Source of the DNA: Bacteroidales bacterium
Lineage (GTDB): Bacteria; Bacteroidota; Bacteroidia; Bacteroidales; F082
DNA: 64,000 nt
Direction of reading: 5' to 3'
NCBI GenBank assembly: GCA_017394865.1
Contig: JAFPWT010000011.1
Coordinates: 1-64,000, forward strand
Position 1 is the first letter of the stretch, and the number at the start of each line of letters is the position of its first letter. Shown here one piece after another: positions 53,192 through 62,193 of this stretch. A program made the translations under genes and the position numbers. The notes below the pieces were generated by a model that worked only from the letters and a program-made list of their open reading frames with translations, searched no databases and had not been told where the DNA came from.

Positions 53192-54276
53192 TGCTTTATG
53201 TTTCTCAAGATAATATCGACGATGTCGTCGGCAGCGTTCGGACGGGCGAACTCGCCGATGTTGGCCTTCATCGCTTCCTGTTTGTCTTTGTCGTCAAGAA
53301 GCTGTTGAAGTGTGGGTATCAGTTTTTGTTCCGTCTCGTTGTTGCGGACCATCATGGCTGCGTCTGCTTCGACGAGTTGCATGGCGTTTTTGGTTTGATG
53401 GTCTTCGGCAGCAGTGGGCAGCGGCACAAAGATGACGGGCTTCTGCACCAGGGCAAGTTCCGAGATGGACATGGCGCCGGCGCGTGAGATGACGGCGTCG
53501 GCCACGGAATAGGCGTAGTCCATGCGGTCGATGAAGACGGTGGGTTTCACCTGTTCCTCCAAACCGAGTGCCTTCACCTCTTCCTGTGCTTGGGTGATAT
53601 AGGTCTTTCCGGTCTGCCATATGAGTTGTATGTCGGTGCCTTTGAGGGCGGCAAGCTGTGCGCTGATGCCTTTGTTGATGCCCAGAGCGCCTTGACTTCC
53701 GCCGACCAGCAGCACCACGGGCTTGCTGGCATCAACATTGAAGTAGGCAGCGGATTCCTGACGGTCACAGTTGCCGTTGATATTGCCACGGAGTGGGTTG
53801 CCAGTGAAGTGGATCTTCTCTTTCGGGAACCACTGCTCCAGTCCGTTATAGGCTACACAGATGGCACAAGCTTTCTTGCCGACATTGCGGTTGGTCTTGC
53901 CTGGGTAGGAGTTCTGCTCTTGGATGATGGTCGGGATATGTAGGAAGTTTGCAGCTTTTAGCGTGGGACCGCTGGCGAAGCCACCTACACCGATCACTGC
54001 ATCGGGCTTGAATCTCTTTAATATTCTCGCGGCCTTGTTCATGCTGTCGAAAATCTTGACGGGCAAGATGACGGATTTGACACTCTTCGTGAATCCACTG
54101 ATCCAAAGCCCTTCAATCGGGTAACCGGCTTTCGGCACACGATCCATCTCCATGCGTCCCTTAGCGCCGATGAAAAGGATCTCCGCCTCGGGACATCTGC
54201 GTTTCAACGCGTCCGCTATCGCTATCGCCGGGAAGATATGCCCGCCTGTTCCGCCTCCACTAATGACAAATCTCAT
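53188..54276 (-). CDS. murG: Lipid II synthase MurG
   Basis: A 362-residue GT28 glycosyltransferase that adds GlcNAc to lipid I. The N-terminal glycine loop ISGGGTGGHIFPAIAIADAL binds the lipid pyrophosphate; VGGFASGPTLKAANFLHIPT follows. The UDP-GlcNAc site is in VLLVGGSQGALGINKGISAQ and AVISRAGAMSISELALVQKP. Complete length. Overlaps ftsW and murC by 4 bp each. Confidence 0.97.
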   Translation of the reverse strand: MRFVISGGGTGGHIFPAIAIADALKRRCPEAEILFIGAKGRMEMDRVPKAGYPIEGLWISGFTKSVKSVILPVKIFDSMNKAARILKRFKPDAVIGVGGFASGPTLKAANFLHIPTIIQEQNSYPGKTNRNVGKKACAICVAYNGLEQWFPKEKIHFTGNPLRGNINGNCDRQESAAYFNVDASKPVVLLVGGSQGALGINKGISAQLAALKGTDIQLIWQTGKTYITQAQEEVKALGLEEQVKPTVFIDRMDYAYSVADAVISRAGAMSISELALVQKPVIFVPLPTAAEDHQTKNAMQLVEADAAMMVRNNETEQKLIPTLQQLLDDKDKQEAMKANIGEFARPNAADDIVDIILRNIKQ

Positions 54277-55586
54277 GATTCGGTTATTATTTGTTCGGTT
54301 TCTACTTTTTCTTCTGTTTCGCTTTCTGTCGTTTCTTCGTTCCGTTCCTTGTTTTCTGTATCTTCAACGCTTCGTGTAACGCTCAAGATCATTCCTATGG
54401 CAAAACCTGTCATGAGCATCGAGGTGCCTCCTTTGCTAACGAAGGGCAGCTGTTGCCCAGTGATTGGCAGCAGTCCTGTCGAGACCCCCATGTTGATCAT
54501 GGCCTGCATGATGAGGATGAAGGCGATGCCGAACGACATCATGGCTCCGAAGGTCAAAGGCCGTTTCTTCATGACGAGGACGGTTCGCGTGAGCAGAATG
54601 ATATACAGGAGCATGACGAAGGCTCCTCCAACCAGCCCGTATTCCTCTATGATGATGGCGTAGATGCAGTCGTTGTAGGGCTTGGGCAAGAAGTTACGCT
54701 GTGTGCTTTTGCCTGAACCTTTGCCGAATAAACCGCCTCTGGCAACAGCCATCTTGGCGTACATCTTCTGCCTGTTGCTATCGGTGATTTTCAAGGTTTT
54801 GCGAGCGGTGCTGTCGGCGACGGCGCCTTCTTCCTTTTTGGTTCGCGACTGCCAAGTCTTCACACGGCTGACTCTGGGTTTTTTCTTTATTCTTTCCTGC
54901 AAGCTGGCGTCTTTTGGGTGTAGATTGGCCTCGGCGACCAACTTATCATATCTGTTTTGCCTGATGGTTGCCACCGTCTCATCGGTCAGGATGTAAAGCG
55001 TGAGGCCTAGTACCGCGATGCCAAGGATGATCAGGATGTGTTTGAATTTGATCTGTCCAATGAAGAGCATCACGATGCATACCGTGAAGAGCATGGCGGC
55101 GGTGGAGAGGTTCTCTGGGAAAATAGGTGTTACAATCAGGAAGATGGGCAGGAAGATGGGAACAATGAGATCCTTGAATTTGTAGTCCCGGCTGTTCCAG
55201 ATGACAATGTATTTTGCTAAATAAACAATCAGAACGATTTTTGCGATCTCGCTGGGTTGGAATCCCATGAAACTTCTAGAGGCGTTGTGGCTTCTATCGC
55301 CCATGAAAGTGGTGAATATTAGCAGGATGAAGCAGAACAGCAGCACCAACTCGATGGCCCGTGAATAGCGACGGTAGTTGATCCTTGAGGCGATGAACAT
55401 CGTGACGAATCCTCCAAATACTGTGGCGGCATGTCTGATCAGGATTTGCTTGTTGTAAGCCCCGATGTTGTCGTAAGCCTCCTTACTGGTGGCACTGTAA
55501 ACCGCGATCAATGAGATGATGCCGAGCATGAGCATCACCACCCAGATGACACGGTCGCCTTTCAATATTTTGTTGATCCAACTCAC
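54273..55586 (-). CDS. ftsW: Peptidoglycan glycosyltransferase FtsW
   Basis: A 437-residue SEDS protein with about ten TM helices that polymerises septal glycan from lipid II. Motifs are LIAVYSATSKEA in the first helix, RSFMGFQPSEIAKIVLIVYL, VARGGLFGKGSGKSTQRNFL and GQQLPFVSKGGTSM. A basic loop of about 75 residues (about 215-280) between helices and a Glu/Thr-rich cytoplasmic tail (NKERNEETTESETEEKVETE) extend the protein. Family enzymes usually have an Asp in the large extracytoplasmic loop; here the corresponding stretch reads TPIFPENLSTAAM, with Glu-Asn instead of the usual Asp-x-Gly context. Confidence 0.93.
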   Translation of the reverse strand: MSWINKILKGDRVIWVVMLMLGIISLIAVYSATSKEAYDNIGAYNKQILIRHAATVFGGFVTMFIASRINYRRYSRAIELVLLFCFILLIFTTFMGDRSHNASRSFMGFQPSEIAKIVLIVYLAKYIVIWNSRDYKFKDLIVPIFLPIFLIVTPIFPENLSTAAMLFTVCIVMLFIGQIKFKHILIILGIAVLGLTLYILTDETVATIRQNRYDKLVAEANLHPKDASLQERIKKKPRVSRVKTWQSRTKKEEGAVADSTARKTLKITDSNRQKMYAKMAVARGGLFGKGSGKSTQRNFLPKPYNDCIYAIIIEEYGLVGGAFVMLLYIILLTRTVLVMKKRPLTFGAMMSFGIAFILIMQAMINMGVSTGLLPITGQQLPFVSKGGTSMLMTGFAIGMILSVTRSVEDTENKERNEETTESETEEKVETEQIITES

Positions 55587-55599
55587 GTTGCTTCCTCTT

Positions 55600-56154
55600 T
55601 TAGCAGGTCTGATTCAGTTTCTTTACTTCTTCCACAAATTGGTTGCCTCTATCGTCGTAGTCCATCCCGTGGTCCTTGCAGGCAGGCGAGAAGAGGACGA
55701 GGTCGTTCTCCTCGGCAATGATGGAGGCCATACGGACGGCTTCTTCGATGGAGTTGGCGCCGTAAATCTCCCTCACCGCGCCGCGGAACGTCATCTCAAT
55801 GTTTTCTTGCTCGCTTCCGATGCTGATGATGGTTTTCACCTTTTTCCGGGCGGTGTCGATCAGCTCGCTGTAGTTGCTGTGGAACGAGCCTCCCACAATC
55901 CACACTACTGGGTTGACGATGTTTTCGAAAGTGAACCATGTGGCGTTGACGCTCTCGGCTTTCGAGTCGTCATAAAACATGACACCGTCGATTGTGTTGA
56001 TGTACTGTTGGCGGTGCGATATGGTGTTGAAGTCGCCCATGCATTTCTTGATGTTCTCGTTTCTGATTTCAACGATCTTCGACGAGATGCCTGACGCCAT
56101 GTTTTCTTGGCGTTGTGGCTTTAGGGTTTCCGCTTTTGCAAATAAGTATCTCAT
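55600..56154 (-). CDS. MurD remnant: C-terminal Mur ligase domain only
   Basis: A 184-residue protein at the position of murD, between mraY (14 bp upstream) and ftsW. It resembles only the C-terminal third of MurD: QENMASGISSKIVEIRNENI, His47-Arg48, YDDSKAESVNATW (residues 61-73) and DDRGNQFVEEVKKL. Complete MurD has about 440-450 residues. The UDP-MurNAc-Ala domain and the whole ATP-binding domain (GTNGK-type P-loop) are missing. Some ligase residues are changed: the GG-x-DKG type loop reads VGGSFHSNY, and the segment after SPAC lacks the usual substrate-contacting Phe. The frame is open and has its own ATG, so it is not a simple frameshift. It cannot be an active ligase alone. It may be a remnant, or a domain with a new binding role. 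Confidence 0.75.
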   Translation of the reverse strand: MRYLFAKAETLKPQRQENMASGISSKIVEIRNENIKKCMGDFNTISHRQQYINTIDGVMFYDDSKAESVNATWFTFENIVNPVVWIVGGSFHSNYSELIDTARKKVKTIISIGSEQENIEMTFRGAVREIYGANSIEEAVRMASIIAEENDLVLFSPACKDHGMDYDDRGNQFVEEVKKLNQTC

Positions 56155-56168
56155 GTCTATTATGTTTA

Positions 56169-57443
56169 TTATCTAATTTTGAAGGTGATCAATGTAAATG
56201 CGGCCAGCAGGATGGTGATGATCCAAAACCGGATGGTGATTTTTACTTCATGATGGACGGTGTTGTGCCCTTCGCCGTAGCCTTTGAAGGTGACGGTGCT
56301 GTTGGGCCATGCTTTTTGGAAATCGCTGTAGCTCGTCCGGAAGTGGTCGTGCAACGGGCCTTTCTTCCAGATGCGGTGTTTCTTGCCTGTCTTGACGAAG
56401 CGTTTCACGTCGAGGTCGGAGAGGATCTCGAAGAGGAATACGCCGCAGAGCAAGGGCAGCAGCAGCTCTTTGTGCAAGAGGATGGCTGCGACGGCGATGA
56501 TGCCACCGATAGTGAGGCTGCCGGTGTCGCCCATGAAGATCTGAGCAGGGAAGGAGTTGAACCACAGGAAGCCGATGAGAGCACCGACGAAAGCGGCCAG
56601 GAACACTACCAGCTCTTCGCTGCCGGGGATATACATCAAGTTGAGGTAGTCTGCTGTCTTGATGTTACTGGAGATATAGGCTAGTAGTAACAAGGTTAGC
56701 CCGATGATGGCGGAGTTGCCTGAGGCCATGCCATCCATGCCGTCGTTGAGGTTGGAACCGTTGCTGACGGCGGCCACGATGAACACGGTGAGCAATACGA
56801 GGAAAATCCAGGCTAGTTTATACATCCAGTTGGGTCCGGCCCATTTGAACAGGTCGGCGTAATTCAAGTCGTGGCTTTTCACGAAGGGGATGGTGGTTCG
56901 GGTCGACTTCACTTTTGAAGTTTCCATCACGACTTCCTTGTTTTCTTCATTTTTTTCCACTTGGACGGTCATGGTCACGGCAGGGCTGAAACGCAGTGTC
57001 AATCCCACGATGAGGCCGAGTATAACCTGTCCTCCCAGTTTTACGATCGGCTTCAGGCCGTCTTTGCGTTTTTTGAAAGTCTTGATATAGTCGTCGGCGA
57101 AACCGATGATGCCAAGGATCAAGGTGGTGGCGACCATCAGGATGGTGTAGACGCTGTGTAGTTTGCCGATGAGCAGGATGGGAATCAGGATGGCCGCGAT
57201 GATGATGACGCCGCCCATAGTGGGTACGCCTTTCTTTGCCGTGTTATACGGGTCGGTCTTCTCGTCACGCTGGGTTTCGACGATTTGTTTCCGTTTCAGC
57301 ATCTTGATGAACCAGTTGCCGAACCACACGGAGACGACCAGCGCGAGGATAAGGGCAATGGCGGCACGGAAGGTGACGTAGGTGAAGACGCCTGCACCTG
57401 GAAAATCAATGCTATTTAAATATTTAAACAGATAGTATATCAT
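56169..57443 (-). CDS. mraY: Phospho-N-acetylmuramoyl-pentapeptide transferase MraY
   Basis: A 424-residue membrane enzyme with about ten TM helices that makes lipid I. Motifs are the Asp-Asp pair in IIGFADDYIKTFKKRKDGL, NLNDGMDGMASGN, and the C-terminal FKGYGEGHNTVHHEVKITIR preceded by LHDHFRTSYSDFQK (MraY-specific). A hydrophilic insertion of about 40 residues (VEKNEENKEVVMETSKVKST) is typical of Bacteroidetes MraY and explains the length. Follows murE after 3 bp. Confidence 0.97.
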   Translation of the reverse strand: MIYYLFKYLNSIDFPGAGVFTYVTFRAAIALILALVVSVWFGNWFIKMLKRKQIVETQRDEKTDPYNTAKKGVPTMGGVIIIAAILIPILLIGKLHSVYTILMVATTLILGIIGFADDYIKTFKKRKDGLKPIVKLGGQVILGLIVGLTLRFSPAVTMTVQVEKNEENKEVVMETSKVKSTRTTIPFVKSHDLNYADLFKWAGPNWMYKLAWIFLVLLTVFIVAAVSNGSNLNDGMDGMASGNSAIIGLTLLLLAYISSNIKTADYLNLMYIPGSEELVVFLAAFVGALIGFLWFNSFPAQIFMGDTGSLTIGGIIAVAAILLHKELLLPLLCGVFLFEILSDLDVKRFVKTGKKHRIWKKGPLHDHFRTSYSDFQKAWPNSTVTFKGYGEGHNTVHHEVKITIRFWIITILLAAFTLITFKIR

Positions 57444-57446
57444 GGC

Positions 57447-58901
57447 TTATTTCTCCTTTAATGCTTTTGACAGCTCTTCTTTGTCGTCGAAGTGCCGCTT
57501 CTCTCCTTTGATGATCTGATAGTCTTCGTGTCCTTTGCCGGCCAGCAGGATGATGTCGCCTTTCTGGGCCAGTGCCACAGCGGTGCGTATGGCTTCGCGA
57601 CGGTCGGTGATGGAGAGTACCTTGCGCGTCTCGTCAGCGCTGATGCCTTCTTTCATCTGGCGAATGATCTCATCGGGATCTTCGTTGCGGGGGTTGTCGC
57701 TGGTGAGGATGACCTTGTCGCTGAGTTTTACGGCAACGGCGGCCATCTCGGGCCTCTTGCTGGTGTCTCTGTTTCCGCCGCAGCCAGCCACTGTGATGAG
57801 GGATTGCCCAGGTTTCCTCACTTCATTAATGGTTTTCAGCACGTTTTCCAGGGCGTCGGGGGTGTGGGCGTAGTCGACAATGCCGACGATGCCGCTGTCG
57901 CTGTGTACCATGTCGAATCGCCCGTTGGCACCATGCAGTTTGCTGATCTCGACCAGCAGCTCGTTTTTGTCGAATCCCAGTGCGAGCGCTGCACCGTAGA
58001 TGGCAAGGATGTTGCTGGCGTTGAAACCGCCGACCAGCAGGGTGTGAAGCTCGGTGCCATTGACCTTCATGAGCATGCCGTCGAAGTGGCTTTCCAGCAC
58101 GATGCCTTTGTAGTCGGCATCATGTTTCAGGGCGTAGCTTAGCTTACGTGCTTTGGTGTTTTGCAACATCACGGCGCCGTTCTTGTCGTCGAGGTTGGTC
58201 AGTGCGAAGGCATCCTGAGGCAGGTCGTCGAAGAATTTCTTCTTGGCGTTGCGGTAGTTGGCCATGGTCTTGTGGTAGTCGAGATGGTCGTGGGTTAGGT
58301 TGGTGAAGATGCCTCCGGCAAAATGCAGTCCTGCAACGCGGTGCTGATCAACGGCGTGGGAGCTGACCTCCATGAAGGCGTATTCGCATCCGTGGTCCAC
58401 CATTTTTCTGAGCAAAGCGTTTAACTCTACGGGATCGGGAGTGGTATGGGTGGAGGGGACGACTTCGTGGTCGACGATGTTCTCGATGGTAGAGAGGAGC
58501 CCACAGGCGTATCCGGCGTCGCTGAAGAGGCGATAAAGCAGGGTGGCGATGGTGGTCTTGCCGTTGGTTCCCGTCACGCCTGTCAGCTTCAGCTGCCGCG
58601 AGGGGTTGCCATAGAAGTTGGCGGCTGCTACGCCTAGCACATATGCGCTGTTGTCTACTTTGATGTAAGTGACGTTTTCACGCAGTGTCTTGGGTAACTT
58701 CTCGCACACGATGGCGCTGGTGCCTTTGTCCAAAGCGTTTTCAATATAGGCGTGTCCGTCGGTCTGGGTGCCTTTCACAGCGAAGAAAAGAGTGCCGGGA
58801 GCCACGTCGCGTGAATCGAACGACACTTTGTCGATGTCGATGTTCTTGTCGCCGATGAGCTCCAACAGGTTGCAGTTTACTATAATGTCTTTGAGTTTCA
58901 T
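57447..58901 (-). CDS. murE: UDP-MurNAc-L-Ala-D-Glu:meso-diaminopimelate ligase MurE
   Basis: A 484-residue three-domain Mur ligase. The start at 58901 (MKLKDIIVNC) overlaps the ftsI stop (ATGA) and gives the usual N-terminus. FDSRDVAPGTLFFAVKGTQT binds the UDP substrate, GVTGTNGKTTIATLLYRLFS is the P-loop, and the C-terminal TSDNPRNEDPDEIIRQM contains DNPR, the motif for meso-diaminopimelate. So the peptidoglycan is predicted to be of the DAP type. Complete, in contrast to the MurD-like gene two positions downstream. Confidence 0.97.
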   Translation of the reverse strand: MKLKDIIVNCNLLELIGDKNIDIDKVSFDSRDVAPGTLFFAVKGTQTDGHAYIENALDKGTSAIVCEKLPKTLRENVTYIKVDNSAYVLGVAAANFYGNPSRQLKLTGVTGTNGKTTIATLLYRLFSDAGYACGLLSTIENIVDHEVVPSTHTTPDPVELNALLRKMVDHGCEYAFMEVSSHAVDQHRVAGLHFAGGIFTNLTHDHLDYHKTMANYRNAKKKFFDDLPQDAFALTNLDDKNGAVMLQNTKARKLSYALKHDADYKGIVLESHFDGMLMKVNGTELHTLLVGGFNASNILAIYGAALALGFDKNELLVEISKLHGANGRFDMVHSDSGIVGIVDYAHTPDALENVLKTINEVRKPGQSLITVAGCGGNRDTSKRPEMAAVAVKLSDKVILTSDNPRNEDPDEIIRQMKEGISADETRKVLSITDRREAIRTAVALAQKGDIILLAGKGHEDYQIIKGEKRHFDDKEELSKALKEK

Positions 58902-60943
58902 TTCCTTGCTAGTGTTAATTTGATCAAACCTCCCGCTCGCAATGAATCGCCTGCAGGTACAGATTGTTGAACGACTTGTCCGTGTCCCTCGAAAGTGGTG
59001 ATCCATCCCATGTTTTCAAGCAGGTAGATGGCGTCGGTGACGTTCATCCCTTTGGTGTCGGGTACTACCATGGGTGCATATTGCGACGGGTCGGTGACGG
59101 GTTTGTATTCGACGAGTTTGGATTCGTCTTTCTCTAATGGTGTTTCAATCAGTCCTTTGATGCGGATGGCGTATACTCTGTCGGCGATTTCCCTGAAGAT
59201 CGGAGCGGCCACTGTGCCTGCAGCTCTATGGGCCTTGTTGACCACCACGATGCAACTGTATACTGGCTGTTCGGCGGGGAAGAATCCCACGAAGGTGACG
59301 TTGTAGTTTCTTTCAGCCCTGCCTTCCGCATTGATCCATTCATAGGAATGGGTCTTCTCGTTATAGAGCTTTGCCGTGCCGGTTTTACCTGCGATACCGT
59401 ATTCGGTGCCGTTCTGTCTCTTGGCAGTGCCGCGCAACACAACGCCTTGCAGCATGCTTTGGATGGTGTCGATGGTCCTTGGTGATGCGATATGTTCGTT
59501 GAGCACCACGGGATCGATGGTCTGGAGCGTGACGCCGTCTTTCCTTACCTCTTTGACGAACATGGGTTTCATCATCCGGCCGTCATTGGCAACGGCATTG
59601 TATAGCGTGAGGATTTGCAAGGGCGACAGTTTAACCTCATAGCCGATTGACATTCTGGACAGCGAAGTCTTCCACCATACATCTTTGTTGTGTATGGGGT
59701 GCTTGATTTCGGGTGCGGCTTCTCCAAGTATACCCGTGTTCAACCGCTGGTTCAGTCCCAGGCTATAGAGGCCGTCGATGTATTCTTCGGGGTGGTTTCC
59801 GAAATAGTCGGTGATCAGTTTTGCGGTGCCTTTGTTGGACGACTGCTCAAACACTTCGCGGATGGTTACCCAGCCGCTTTCGTTGATGGCGTGGTCGTCG
59901 GCCATCGGCTTGCCGCCAAAGCTGAGTTTCGATCCGGCTACGCCGATGTTGACGTTTCTGGTGTTGACGTTGAGTTCCGGATGTTTCTCCAGCAGCACCA
60001 GCATGGAGGCCAGTTTGAAGGTGGATCCAGGTTCGATGCCGTCGGCGAGGGCAAAGTTGTAGTCTTCACGGCATTGGTTGGTGGAATAGTCGCGCTGGAG
60101 GTTGGTGAGGGCTTTTATCTCGCCTGTTTTTACATCCATGACAATGGCGCAGCCTTGATAGGCGTTGTTCTCGATGAGGGCGTCGCGCAGTGTGCGCTCG
60201 GTGATGTCTTGGATGCCAATGTCAATGGTGGTAACGATATCGTTGCCGTTGACGACTTCGATATTGTTCTCGTCTTCGACGGGAACCCAGATGTTGTTGT
60301 CGCCATCGTGTATTTTGCGTTGCTTGTGCAGTCCGTCTTTTCCACGCAGGATGGTGTCGTAGGCGCTTTCAAGTCCGACAATTTTGCCTTTCTTGATGTA
60401 CCCAACGATACGTCCCGCCAGGGGGTCGTAGGGGTGGATGCGGATGAATCTGGGATCTTTTTTGAGGAGTCCCACTGTTTTATTCCCTTGATGGAAGATG
60501 CTGCATTTCTCAAGTTCGTGGTATTGGGCCAGCGTGGCATTGGCGTCGAGACGATAGTCTTTCTTGTTGCCTTTTTTGGCGTTGCTGATGCTCTCTTTCC
60601 ATTGCTTGACATTTTTTCTGGGGAACATCTCAGCCAGCTTTTGGCACAGTTCGTCCAAGCCCTTTTTAAAGATGGTGTCGGGAATGGCGGAAGGGTTGAT
60701 GCCGACTTCGAAGATCGGGACGTCGGTGGACAGTATGCTGCCGTCGCAGGCGAGGATGTCGCCTCTCGAAGCCTGTACGGTATCGTAACGGGTCTCCATC
60801 TGTTCGGCAAGGGCGCGTAGCTCATCGCCTTCCTTGGTTTGGACAAGAACGGCTTTGACCAATATCAATATCCCTACCGCCAGCACTGCGATATATACCA
60901 GGAACGTCCTGATCATACTCTTCGTTTTCGGGTCCCGTTTCAT
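58898..60943 (-). CDS. ftsI: Septal transpeptidase FtsI (PBP3) with PASTA domain
   Basis: A 681-residue class B penicillin-binding protein. One TM helix (about 10-32), then a dimerisation domain (about 55-220). The transpeptidase has SxxK in PGSTFKLASM (near residue 305), SxN in EQSSNKGTAK and KTG in GIAGKTGTAKLY. A C-terminal PASTA-like domain (VVPDTKGMNVTDAIYLLENM) is present. It cross-links septal peptidoglycan with FtsW. It overlaps ftsL by 4 bp and murE by 4 bp. Confidence 0.95.
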   Translation of the reverse strand: MKRDPKTKSMIRTFLVYIAVLAVGILILVKAVLVQTKEGDELRALAEQMETRYDTVQASRGDILACDGSILSTDVPIFEVGINPSAIPDTIFKKGLDELCQKLAEMFPRKNVKQWKESISNAKKGNKKDYRLDANATLAQYHELEKCSIFHQGNKTVGLLKKDPRFIRIHPYDPLAGRIVGYIKKGKIVGLESAYDTILRGKDGLHKQRKIHDGDNNIWVPVEDENNIEVVNGNDIVTTIDIGIQDITERTLRDALIENNAYQGCAIVMDVKTGEIKALTNLQRDYSTNQCREDYNFALADGIEPGSTFKLASMLVLLEKHPELNVNTRNVNIGVAGSKLSFGGKPMADDHAINESGWVTIREVFEQSSNKGTAKLITDYFGNHPEEYIDGLYSLGLNQRLNTGILGEAAPEIKHPIHNKDVWWKTSLSRMSIGYEVKLSPLQILTLYNAVANDGRMMKPMFVKEVRKDGVTLQTIDPVVLNEHIASPRTIDTIQSMLQGVVLRGTAKRQNGTEYGIAGKTGTAKLYNEKTHSYEWINAEGRAERNYNVTFVGFFPAEQPVYSCIVVVNKAHRAAGTVAAPIFREIADRVYAIRIKGLIETPLEKDESKLVEYKPVTDPSQYAPMVVPDTKGMNVTDAIYLLENMGWITTFEGHGQVVQQSVPAGDSLRAGGLIKLTLARK

Positions 60944-61287
60944 TGCTCTTCTTGCTTTTTGCTTCTGACGATTCTAGTTTCCATCGATTCCTTGATGCCA
61001 TCCTTGGCCAACTTGTCGATCATGATAGTTTGGGTCGATTCTTTGGTAAATGCTGATTTTGCGTAGGTGTGTTGCACTTTGAGGTCGCGGAGTTGGACGG
61101 TATTGGCTTTGATGGCGCGGCTGGCGCTTTCGGCGATGTAGGCGTTGGTGATGATCAGCATCAGCAGCACGGTCACGTAGACCATGAAAGGAAAGATCTT
61201 GGAGAAGTCTTCGCGGGTGAGGAAGTTTCCTCCTAAGATTTTCATGACGTTTCCCTTTTTGGAAGTCTTTCTTCTTTCTCTTCTCAT
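60940..61287 (-). CDS. ftsL: FtsL-like cell division protein
   Basis: A 115-residue bitopic protein. The N-terminus MRRERRKTSKKGNVM is very basic, a TM helix follows (about 34-54, FMVYVTVLLMLIITNAYIAE), then a short coiled coil (ESASRAIKANTVQLRDLKVQ). It matches the size, topology and gene position of Bacteroidetes FtsL-type proteins. Sequence alone is weak evidence, as FtsL is poorly conserved. One bp separates it from rsmH. Confidence 0.8.
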   Translation of the reverse strand: MRRERRKTSKKGNVMKILGGNFLTREDFSKIFPFMVYVTVLLMLIITNAYIAESASRAIKANTVQLRDLKVQHTYAKSAFTKESTQTIMIDKLAKDGIKESMETRIVRSKKQEEQ

Positions 61288-61288
61288 C

Positions 61289-62182
61289 TTATTTCCTTTC
61301 TGCGATTCTGAGTTTTGCGCTTCGTGCCCGGCTGTTGGTGGCGATTTCTGTTTCGGAGGGTACGATGGGTTTTCTATTTATTATAATATAAGGTGTCAAT
61401 GGGTTGCCGAAGAAGTCTTTCTCTTCGATGCCCTCGGCGTTGCCTGTTCGTGTGAAGTTTTTCACCAGACGGTCTTCGAGGGAGTGGTAGGAGAGGACGA
61501 CGAGGCGGCCTCCCGGATTGAGCACGTCGGCGCACTGGCTGAGGAAGGCGGTGAGGGCTTCCGTCTCGTGATTCACTTCGATGCGGAGGGCTTGAAAGAT
61601 CTGCGCCAGTGTCTTGTTTTCGTGGCCGCGGGGAAGACGCCCTTCCACGGCTGCCTTCAGTTGCGAAGTGGTCTCGATGGGACTTGCCTCGCGTGCCATG
61701 ATGATGTCGGAAGCCACCAGATGAGCGTTCTGCACTTCGCCGTAAAGGCTCAGTACACGGGTGAGGGCGGCGTGGTCGTAGGTATTGACGATGTCGGCGG
61801 CGTCGGTGGGGTTCGACTGGCTCATGCGCATGTCGAGCCTCCCCTCGAAACGGGTGGAGAAGCCTTTTTCAGGGGTGTCGAACTGGTGCGACGACACGCC
61901 GAGGTCGGCGATGATGCCGTCGAGTTTGCCGTTGTGGTACAGCTGGATGAAGTTTTTGAAATAGCTGAAGTTCTGCGGGATGAAGGTGAACCGCTCATCG
62001 TCGATGACGTTGGCGGCGGCGTCTTCGTCCTGGTCGAACGCATAGAGATGTCCAGTGCTGAGCCGTTCCATGATGGCACGCGAGTGTCCGCCTCCGCCGA
62101 AGGTGACATCGGCATAGGCGCCTTCGGGATTGATCTTCAATCCTTCCAGACATTCGCTCAATAACACTGGTTGATGGTACAT
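61289..62182 (-). CDS. rsmH: 16S rRNA (cytosine1402-N4)-methyltransferase RsmH
   Basis: A 297-residue SAM-dependent methyltransferase. MYHQPVLLSECLEGL is the N-terminal family signature, YADVTFGGGGHSRAIMERL motif I, DGIIADLGVSSHQFDTPEKG the catalytic region and GGRLVVLSYHSLEDRLVKNF the C-terminal signature. It modifies C1402 in the decoding centre. Position after mraZ is the conserved dcw order. Confidence 0.97.
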   Translation of the reverse strand: MYHQPVLLSECLEGLKINPEGAYADVTFGGGGHSRAIMERLSTGHLYAFDQDEDAAANVIDDERFTFIPQNFSYFKNFIQLYHNGKLDGIIADLGVSSHQFDTPEKGFSTRFEGRLDMRMSQSNPTDAADIVNTYDHAALTRVLSLYGEVQNAHLVASDIIMAREASPIETTSQLKAAVEGRLPRGHENKTLAQIFQALRIEVNHETEALTAFLSQCADVLNPGGRLVVLSYHSLEDRLVKNFTRTGNAEGIEEKDFFGNPLTPYIIINRKPIVPSETEIATNSRARSAKLRIAERK

Positions 62183-62193
62183 CGTAACTCGTT

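Noticed and set aside
55600-56154. Frameshifted full-length murD
   Set aside because: Only 14 bp lie between the mraY stop and this start, so there is no room for the missing two domains in any frame.
59690-60820. Open frame of 376 codons on the plus strand opposite ftsI
   Set aside because: Antisense to an intact penicillin-binding protein; no family motif and the same Val/Gly/Asp/Phe-biased composition seen in other mirror frames.
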